DNA of 12,145 nt from DATFRX01 sp035630615 (GTDB lineage Bacteria > Actinomycetota > Actinomycetes > Propionibacteriales > Nocardioidaceae), in the NCBI GenBank assembly GCA_035630615.1, contig DASQKI010000031.1, forward strand, positions 1 to 12,145. Reading direction: 5' to 3'. The translations under genes and the position numbers were made by a program. Within the stretch, counting starts at the first letter, position 1. The number at the start of each line of letters is the position of its first letter. Under the pieces are notes generated by a model. It saw nothing but the letters and a program-made list of their open reading frames with translations, did no database searches and had not been told where the DNA came from. Below are positions 7,146-12,145 of this stretch, piece after piece.

Positions 7146-7418
7146 GAGACGCCTGTTGTCTGGCACCATCGTGCCCCGCGTTGCGCGCGTCGTCTATGGC
7201 CATGCCTCGACGTCTGTCTACCCGACATATCTCACACGCCAGCCGGACATCTGGCTGTCATCCGAGAGGTCCAGAATCCTGCGCAACAAAGCCCGTCGGC
7301 TCGCATGGATCGGGGTCGTGTCTACCTGGCCCGACTTGGTGCGACAGACTACGCGGCGCAGGTGTCTCGCCTCCCAGCACCGGCGGCGACCAGGAGTTGG
7401 TTGACTGTCGCGGCATAG
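7146..7418. other. Intergenic stretch upstream of the nuclease gene
   Basis: No credible ORF or RNA gene was seen. The missing 5' half of the neighbouring YibE/F gene is not here, so the sequence left of 7419 is unrelated to it. A weak 5-bp inverted repeat (CAGCC at 7240, GGCTG at 7253) is present. Confidence 0.4.
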
Positions 7419-8072
7419 GTGACACCGTCAGCGATAATGTTCGTCGTCCTCTACGCGTCGCATGGCTTCTCCGCCCGCACCACGACTGCCTTGGCCGGGA
7501 CCCTGTTCGGTTTGGTCCTGACCGCGCTGCTCGGGTTCGTCTTTACCGACTAGGCCCACCTTTCCGGGGTTGGCAGCGAGGACGACTTCGTGCTGGCCGC
7601 CGGCGCCCCGGACCTCAAGCTGTCGGCCGTCGTGATGACCGGCGTGGTCATCGCCGGGCTCGGTGTCCTCAACGATGTGACCATCACGCAAGCCTCCGCG
7701 GTCTGGGAGCTGCACGAGTCGTCTCCGACGATGGGTCCTGGACGGTTGTTCTCCCGAGCCATGCGCATCGGCCGCGACCACATCGCCTCGACCGTCTACA
7801 CCATCGCCTTCGCCATGGCGGGCGCGGCGCTGCCGGTCCTGCTGCTCATCTACCTGTACAAGCAGCCGTTGGCCGACATGCTGCAGAGCGAGGCAATTAG
7901 CGAGGAAATCGTACGGACGCTGATCGGAAGTATCGGGCTCGTCCTCGCCGTACCGCTCACCACCGCAATCGGTGTCGCCGTGACGCGGCATGCCGGTCCG
8001 CGAGCCCGCCGACCCGCCGGACGTCGTCGCGCTCGCGGTGGCCGCAGCGGCCTCGACGACGGCGATTGGTAA
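7419..8072 (+). pseudogene. YibE/F family membrane protein, 5'-truncated with internal stop
   Basis: One frame carries the C-terminal half of a YibE/F protein: SHGFSARTTTALAGTLFG, then IAGLGVLNDVTITQASAVWE, GRDHIASTVYTIAFAMAGA and EEIVRTLIGSIGLVLAVPL, with three to four hydrophobic segments. TAG at 7551-7553 interrupts this frame between FVFTD and AHLSG, where family members read through. The N-terminal domain is absent, and a stop at 7416-7418 marks the left limit of the frame. The product, if made, could start only at ATG 7437 (38 residues) or at an internal start near 7590, leaving a 160-residue fragment. YibE/F proteins are poorly understood multi-pass membrane proteins. A terminator-like hairpin still follows. 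Family call firm; non-functional status likely. Confidence 0.8.
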
Positions 8073-8084
8073 CACCTACGAGAA

Positions 8085-8114
8085 TGGCCGGCGGTGCCAG
8101 AGGTCGCCGGGCCA
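8085..8114 (+). terminator. Hairpin after the YibE/F remnant
   Basis: TGGCCGGCG pairs with CGCCGGGCCA around an 11-base loop, a 9-bp stem with one bulged G. It begins 12 bases after the YibE/F stop. No T-run follows. Confidence 0.5.
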
Positions 8115-8377
8115 TGACACCCGGGCTATCACATCGGAGCACGGCTTCCCACGACACCACACGGTGCCACGCCGGCGTGTGGAGGTCCCAACGACAAGTC
8201 CCGCCTGTACCGCCGTGGCGGCGGCGAGCCCTGTCGCGCCCACCGATGGTCTCTGACCTGCGGAACGTCAGTCGTTGAGCACAGCATTCAGCGAGATCGT
8301 AAACATCTGAACAGGTGTTGCCTCGCAAGCGATCGGCAGGCGAGTACGGGCGCAGGTCGTCGGCGGTCTGCCGGCGG

Positions 8378-8839
8378 TTATTGCCTCAGTTCGGAGAGCG
8401 CATTCTCGAATGCGTGAAGGTAGCGGTCCGCTTCGTCCTCTGAGAGATGCTTCGATATCGAAAGCATCACGTTGGAGTCGGCGGTCCACACGTAGTCGCC
8501 CGTTTCGGGTCCGACCTCGTCTGCCAGACGCTCTGCTTGCTCCGGCGTGCGGCAGATAAACACCGCGCCACCTTCTGGGTAGGGCGCCCTCGAGTCGATT
8601 TGGTCGGATACCGCCTCGCCCCCGGCATGCTTGATCATGTCGAAGATCTGTCGGGCGGTCGCCTGCACGACGAAGTCTTCGTAGATCGCTGTCGGCAGGT
8701 CTTCGACATCTACGTCCGTGCCAGAGTCGACGTCGGCCCCGGTGTCCACGTCGGCTTCGCCGTCACCGGTCGACGTGGTGCCACAGCCTGCTGCCGTCAG
8801 CGCAAGACCAACCAGGACTGCTGCTGTGCGAACCTTCAT
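8378..8839 (-). CDS. Putative lipoprotein with Asp-rich linker
   Basis: The product is 153 residues from the ATG at 8839, with GGAAG 7 bases before it. The N-terminus MKVRTAAVLVGLALTAAGC is a lipoprotein signal with C19 as the lipidated residue; the lipobox AAGC lacks the usual Leu at -3. Residues 27-47 form an acidic low-complexity stretch of DVDTGA/DVDSGT/DVDVED units that probably acts as a flexible linker. The globular part (about 48-153) has IYEDFVVQATARQIFDMIKHAGG and VFICRTPEQAERLADEVG and resembles no family I can name. It would sit on the outer face of the cell membrane. A cluster of inverted repeats lies 33-78 bases upstream and may control it. It appears monocistronic. Confidence 0.75.
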   Translation of the reverse strand: MKVRTAAVLVGLALTAAGCGTTSTGDGEADVDTGADVDSGTDVDVEDLPTAIYEDFVVQATARQIFDMIKHAGGEAVSDQIDSRAPYPEGGAVFICRTPEQAERLADEVGPETGDYVWTADSNVMLSISKHLSEDEADRYLHAFENALSELRQ

Positions 8840-8871
8840 GCTTCGGCTTCCAATCGTCAGTGCTGATAGAT

Positions 8872-8917
8872 GGCGGTCTAAGGTGGACCGCTCGCGTAGT
8901 AGGCGGTCACGACCGCC
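8872..8917 (-). promoter_or_regulatory. Paired GGCGGTC inverted repeats upstream of the lipoprotein gene
   Basis: Two dyads lie side by side: GCGGTC-N7-GACCGC at 8873-8891 and GGCGGTC-AC-GACCGCC at 8902-8917. The 7-mer GGCGGTC recurs exactly 30 bases apart (8872 and 8902), about three helical turns. The position 33-78 bases before the lipoprotein start suggests a two-site operator; no regulator is identified. Confidence 0.45.
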
Positions 8918-8981
8918 ACTTCGTTGGGTGGTGGGGAGTGTTGATCTGGTGTGCCGAGCGGCCCGACTCGGACTGTCCCAG

Positions 8982-9056
8982 TCCCTTCTCCACGGAGTCC
9001 GGGAAGGGCTCCGCCATGTGAAGGCGCATCTCTTCAGCAAGGGAGTCGGCCACAGG
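8982..9056 (-). pseudogene. Short relic of an uncharacterised actinobacterial gene
   Basis: One reverse frame reads PVADSLAEEMRLHMAEPFPD followed by SVEKG. This resembles the start of small conserved actinobacterial proteins in which 'AEPFPxxVEKG' is followed by YGxVDPVMI; that continuation is not found in any frame after 8982. The similarity rests on memory of the pattern, not on a search. It looks like a 25-residue relic. Confidence 0.3.
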
Positions 9057-9273
9057 TCGCAGCGTAGAAGTTCGGTGCAGGTCCGTCGGCGCGAGCGCGC
9101 GCACAACGCGGCGTTTGGGGATGGCTGTCGTCCGGCGTGAATGCGGTAGACCAGGCTCGGGTGCTTGCCTTCTTACCCGCCAGGCGACGATCCGCGGTGG
9201 GGACCTGGTGCCACTGCCTGAGCGTCGGCGTCGCGACGCGCGTCCGGGTGGCGCGGTCGTGTGTTGGGCCTCC
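9057..9273. other. Stretch between relic and acyltransferase gene
   Basis: Only Arg/Pro-rich chance frames are present. No RNA gene, promoter or repeat was seen. Confidence 0.4.
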
Positions 9274-9292
9274 CGCCGAACAGAATCCGGCG
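9274..9292 (-). terminator. Weak hairpin after the acyltransferase gene
   Basis: CGCCG pairs with CGGCG around a 9-base loop, 5 bases past the stop at 9298. The short stem and lack of a T-run make it a weak candidate. Confidence 0.25.
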
Positions 9293-9297
9293 TCAAC

Positions 9298-10575
9298 TCA
9301 GATTCGCGTGCCGCCGGCCCGGGGCCCTGGCGCGGCCTCAGACAAGGCCCGTGCTTCGGTCTCGATGCCGTCGGCGATTGTCTGCACGTTCTCGACGATC
9401 GCGGGGTCAGCGCAGATGCCGAACGACAATGTGTCGCCGAGCGAGATCACCGCCACGCGCAAGGCGTGACGCTCGCCGATCTCGGCAATCGAGAACAGCG
9501 CGTCGACAGGGGCGCCGAGCAAGGTCACCGGGAGCCGGGGGCCAGGCACATTGGAGACGTTGACCGCGAAGCTGCGTGGGTTCCGCTCAATCCGCACGCA
9601 CAGCCGCTCCAGCGAGGGCGAGATGTTACCCAAGTGTCGCAACAGCGTGTCCATCGTCTGGGCGTCGTCGTCGACCTTTCGTACCGAGGTCGCCGCCCGT
9701 GTCTCGCGCAGCCGGACCACTGGGTCCGGCTCGTTCAACGGCAGGCTGACGGTGAAGAAGGAGTCCCGGTTTGCGGCGTCGTCGCTCTCGTGGTGCAGGC
9801 TGACCGGAACCTTCACGCGGACGACACCGAGGTGGCCGTGATGCTCCTGCAACCAGCGCCGCAGGCCGCCGGCGACGCTGGTGAGGACGGCGTCGTTGAG
9901 GGTTGCACCGCACAGGGCCTTGGCCGCGCGATGCAACCGGGCCAGCCCCGTCGAGGCGAACGCGACCTCCCGGCGGGTCCCAATGAGCCCGTCGAACGGC
10001 GAAGCGTCACGGGTTGTGGCGAACTCCCGCATGAGGAAGCCGACCAGGTGTCCGCGGCGCCGTGCGTCGTCATCGGCATGCGACACGGCGTGGTGGTGGG
10101 CAGGTCCGGCGGCCTTCGGCGAGGCATCCCAGAGCAGGTCGTGGGCATACCGCATCAACATGGTGCCGTCTGCGAGTGCGTGGTGGACGCGCCAGACGAG
10201 TGCCACTTCCCCGCCCAGTACGGGTACGACGTCGATGCGCCATAGGGGCCGTGACCGGTCCAGCCGTTCGGCGAAGAGATCGGCGACCACCGACCGGAGG
10301 GCCGCACGCTCCCGCGGCGCACCGGGAACCTGGACGACGTGTGCGGTGAGATCGAACCGGTCGTCGGGCACCCACGCTGGCCCGGACGGGGTTTCCGCCA
10401 GCCGGCGGGTGAGGGCGGGCGTCGACCCGAGGCGCTCGGCGACCCTCCCCCGCAGCGCCGTCAGCCCGAGCGCCTCGGTCCCTACGCGGATGACCTTGCA
10501 GGTGTGCCCGACGACGGTGGAACTCTCCAGAGCAAGGATTGCCTGGTCCTCCGACGTCAGTGAAAGAGCCTCCAC
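9298..10575 (-). CDS. Wax ester synthase/diacylglycerol acyltransferase (WS/DGAT) family protein
   Basis: The product is 425 residues from a GTG at 10575. It carries the acyltransferase motif H131-H132-A-L-A-D136-G137, with RSRPLWRIDVV before it, GATLNDAVLTSVAGGLRRWL in the middle, and NVSNVPGPRLPVTLLGAP and SFGICAD in the C-terminal domain, all as expected for the family. These enzymes join acyl-CoA to diacylglycerol or fatty alcohol to make storage triacylglycerol or wax ester at the membrane or lipid droplet. The start was chosen because EALSLTSEDQAILALE matches the usual N-terminus. A GTG at 10683 behind AGGAGGGA would add 36 unrelated residues, but that site is too close to its codon. 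No clear ribosome site precedes 10575. The length is a little under the common 450-470. It seems to be alone on its strand. Confidence 0.85.
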   Translation of the reverse strand: MEALSLTSEDQAILALESSTVVGHTCKVIRVGTEALGLTALRGRVAERLGSTPALTRRLAETPSGPAWVPDDRFDLTAHVVQVPGAPRERAALRSVVADLFAERLDRSRPLWRIDVVPVLGGEVALVWRVHHALADGTMLMRYAHDLLWDASPKAAGPAHHHAVSHADDDARRRGHLVGFLMREFATTRDASPFDGLIGTRREVAFASTGLARLHRAAKALCGATLNDAVLTSVAGGLRRWLQEHHGHLGVVRVKVPVSLHHESDDAANRDSFFTVSLPLNEPDPVVRLRETRAATSVRKVDDDAQTMDTLLRHLGNISPSLERLCVRIERNPRSFAVNVSNVPGPRLPVTLLGAPVDALFSIAEIGERHALRVAVISLGDTLSFGICADPAIVENVQTIADGIETEARALSEAAPGPRAGGTRI

Positions 10576-10801
10576 GCTGACATTATCGTCGTGTGCGGCA
10601 GGACATCGGCCTCGATCGGTCGAGGGACGGCGGGGGATGGCGGAGGGATGGGCGCGCGAGATTGACACGCCGTCTGAATGCACTCCCTCCTGGTGTCACA
10701 GACGCCGCGGAACAAATGCCCACCTTTCGGGCGGTGCCACCAAGTCGTGCGAACATCCTCACTTCGGCATGATCGCTCGATCAGCGGCATGAGCGGGCTT
10801 T

Positions 10802-10900
10802 CTAGCGATCGCGTCGGCTGTTGAGCCACCGCACCATTTCCGGGTCGTGGTGGTTGAAGAACAGGGTCTCCCCGGTGTCGAGGCTTGCGATGCGGTTCAT
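10802..10900 (-). CDS. Small ORF, probable C-terminal relic of unknown protein
   Basis: From the ATG at 10900 it reads 32 residues (MNRIASLDTGETLFFNHHDP, then a Trp-Leu-Asn-Ser-Arg end). The open frame extends upstream to a TGA at 10961-10963 and still looks coding (AGLLIGSPED just before the Met), so it is probably the tail of a longer gene cut off by rearrangement. Its sequence looks protein-like rather than chance, with few Arg/Pro runs. I do not recognise the family. The GntR-like gene lies upstream on the same strand, about 160 bases away. Confidence 0.3.
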   Translation of the reverse strand: MNRIASLDTGETLFFNHHDPEMVRWLNSRRDR

Positions 10901-11062
10901 GTCCTCGGGAGAGCCAATCAGCAATCCAGCGGAGTTGTTTGTTGAGAATGGCGAGCCCGTTCAACCGCCGATCTGAGTGGGCAAGGTCTGTCCCAGGAGG
11001 AGCTTCTTCGCAGCCAGCTACGCGTGGCGAGGCCGTGGAGCCATCGATGTCCTCCGCGAGCG

Positions 11063-11419
11063 TCAGGCGACGACTCCTCGTCGTCCCCGGGATACCTCGA
11101 TCATGCCTTCGTCTTTGAGCAGCTGAACGGCTCGGTGGGCCGTCGAGGCGGCGACGTCATACCTAGCGCACAGCTCCGTGATCGCTGGGAGTGGATCTCG
11201 CGACCTAAGTAGTCCGCTTCGTATGCCGCCGCGGAGATCGTTGGCGATCGCGATGTGCGGACTTGCGGGGTCAGCGAGTGGTCCGATCCCCAGTTCGTTG
11301 GCTTCGGATGGCACTCGTCCGGACGGAGTGCACGCTGGCATGCGGCCAGCCAGAGTGGCAGCGGCGCGCTGCTCCGCCTCGCTCAGCCACCCAATGGCCC
11401 GGCGCGGAGGACGGGGCAC
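11063..11419 (-). CDS. GntR-type winged-helix DNA-binding protein, short
   Basis: The product is 118 residues from a GTG at 11419. Residues 53-118 are a GntR-type winged helix: SPHIAIANDLRGGIRSGLL, LPAITELCARYDV, then AASTAHRAVQLLKDEGMIEV with the recognition helix, and the wing RGRRGVV at the very end. No ligand-binding domain follows. The first 50 residues (WLSEAEQRAAATLAGRMPAC and ELGIGPLADP) match no family I know and do not look like a usual GntR N-terminus. Usually the winged helix comes first, so here it may be the tail of a larger protein whose 5' part is lost; the frame is open for only 14 more codons upstream. It could regulate neighbours, but no operator was found. The DNA-binding call is good; intactness is unsure. 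Confidence 0.65.
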   Translation of the reverse strand: MPRPPRRAIGWLSEAEQRAAATLAGRMPACTPSGRVPSEANELGIGPLADPASPHIAIANDLRGGIRSGLLRSRDPLPAITELCARYDVAASTAHRAVQLLKDEGMIEVSRGRRGVVA

Positions 11420-11453
11420 CCGCAGCCCGTGTGCGGTTACGCGTGCAGTTGGC

Positions 11454-11880
11454 TCAGTCGCTCAACGGGGGAAGCACGTCGGTGACCATGACCGTCGCGC
11501 CGTTGACTGTGCCACCGTTGGTGCCTCGAGCTGCACATGCGAGGTCGTAGCCAAACTGCGCCGCCTCGCCTCCGCCGAAGACGACTCTATGACCGGCTGC
11601 GGCGACAGCCACTCCGGTTGGGTCGGAGATTGTCACCGTCCCGCCGGCCCGGCGGGAGGCTGTGTAACCGGCTGGCCAGAGGACGTTGCTTCTGCCGGGC
11701 GATGTCAGGTTCCCCAGGTATACGCAGCCGCTCTGGTCGACGCGTACGACACCGGAAATGCGAGCCTGCATCCAGAGCGTGGGGGCCTCGGCGTCGGAGC
11801 TCCACGAACTGGTGTTGAGCGTGATCGCCTCCGAGGTCGGGTCCGGCTCATCGGAGTCATAGACGGCTAGCGCGTTTAAA
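11454..11880 (-). pseudogene. Conserved small protein, 5' end cut by an ISL3-family element
   Basis: The frame reads SEAITLNTSSWSSDAEAPTL then WMQARISGVVRVDQSGCVYL, with VLWPAGYTASRRAGGTVTI and VFGGGEAAQFGYDLACAARG further on, and ends LPPLSD. This pattern (a Cys in a CVYLG strand, WPAGYT, a glycine-rich FGGG, then a second Cys) resembles small secreted or lipid-anchored actinobacterial proteins; naming is from memory of the pattern. No start or signal peptide is present: the open frame runs straight into the insertion sequence at about 11880. An ATG at 11771 would give a 105-residue product without a signal. Truncation by the element is the simplest reading. Confidence 0.6.
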
Positions 11881-11881
11881 C

Positions 11882-12145
11882 CGCTCTCCTGACTGATTCG
11901 TGGGTCATCGGCCGGGTAGGGCGGGTCGGTGGCCGCCGAGGTTGAGCATCGCGAGTGCGATGAGGGCGTGGGGGTTGGCGAACCCGAAGGCCATGCGGGT
12001 GATCAGCCGGATCTTGGTGTTGGCTGACTCGATGAGGCCGTTGGACAGGCCGTGCTCGATCGCGGCGAGGATCTCGGTCTTGTGCGCGACGATGGTGCGT
12101 TGGAGTTTCACGAACCGTTCGATCCGGCAACGCCTGGCCCAGTTG
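11882..12145 (-). mobile_element. ISL3-family insertion sequence, 3' part
   Basis: The element's transposase end is followed by a terminal sequence with GCTCTCCTGAC, close to the GGCTCTCC-type ends of actinobacterial ISL3 elements. The limit near 11882 is an estimate. The AT-rich 8 bases just outside (CGTTTAAA, 11873-11880) could be a target duplication; the other copy lies beyond the window. Confidence 0.65.
11905..12145 (-). CDS. ISL3-family transposase, C-terminal 79 residues
   Basis: The gene runs in from the right edge and ends in TGA at 11905-11907. The visible part contains NGLIESANTKIRLITRMAFG, where the glutamate is the last acidic residue of the DDE triad, followed by FANPHALIALAMLNLGGH, the usual end of ISL3 transposases. 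Transposases of this family cut and paste the element. The N-terminal zinc-finger and the first two Asp residues are outside the window, so activity cannot be judged. Confidence 0.85.
   Translation of the reverse strand, partial: NWARRCRIERFVKLQRTIVAHKTEILAAIEHGLSNGLIESANTKIRLITRMAFGFANPHALIALAMLNLGGHRPALPGR

Noticed and set aside
8361..8373. CGGC-N5-GCCG as a terminator of the lipoprotein gene
   Set aside because: A 4-bp stem is expected by chance at this GC content.
9115..10245. Long forward open frame (376 codons) opposite the acyltransferase
   Set aside because: It is the antisense of a clear WS/DGAT gene, with no family pattern of its own; such frames are common in GC-rich DNA.
10662..10667. 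TTGACA, a possible -35 box
   Set aside because: No -10-like hexamer at a suitable distance, and no forward gene follows.
1..12145. CRISPR arrays, rRNA and tRNA genes
   Set aside because: No regularly spaced direct repeats or recognisable structural RNA were found on either strand.

Overview
The window is GC-rich throughout. Its codon use, its wax-ester-synthase/diacylglycerol acyltransferase and its ISL3-type transposase all point to an actinobacterium, plausibly a Nocardioides-like or mycobacterial relative. That placement is inference from composition and gene families; nothing in the window fixes the genus.

Region 1 (1-746) holds the end of a VOC/glyoxalase-like gene broken by a one-base insertion, then a GC hairpin and about 360 bp without a convincing gene. 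Region 2 (747-5332) is the most distinctive part. Two short operons face each other with only 9 bp between their stop codons. The forward operon encodes a DUF4185-like beta-propeller protein with an inserted four-residue W/Cys zinc-ribbon-like motif, then a repeat protein. The reverse operon encodes a paralogous repeat protein, then a protein with a hydrophobic core and a C-terminal HExxH zinc-protease motif. Both repeat proteins have an N-terminal Gly-rich short-period (about 10-residue) repeat region, probably a beta-helix, and a closely matching C-terminal domain of about 150 residues. None of the four has a visible signal peptide. I read this as two scaffold-plus-effector pairs, which is a hypothesis.

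Region 3 (5333-8114) contains an intergenic stretch with a perfect inverted repeat, a secreted endonuclease/exonuclease/phosphatase-family protein, and a decayed 3' part of a YibE/F membrane-protein gene with an in-frame stop, followed by a terminator-like hairpin.

Region 4 (8378-10575) contains an Asp-rich putative lipoprotein preceded by a cluster of GGCGGTC-type inverted repeats, a short remnant of another gene, and a reverse-strand WS/DGAT acyltransferase. Region 5 (10576-12145) is debris: a short unidentified C-terminal fragment, a small GntR-type winged-helix protein, a secreted-protein-like gene that lost its 5' end to an insertion sequence, and the 3' end of that ISL3-family element running off the window. 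The broken VOC gene, the YibE/F pseudogene, the remnants and the IS insertion together suggest an accessory region under decay, although the single-base faults could be sequencing errors.
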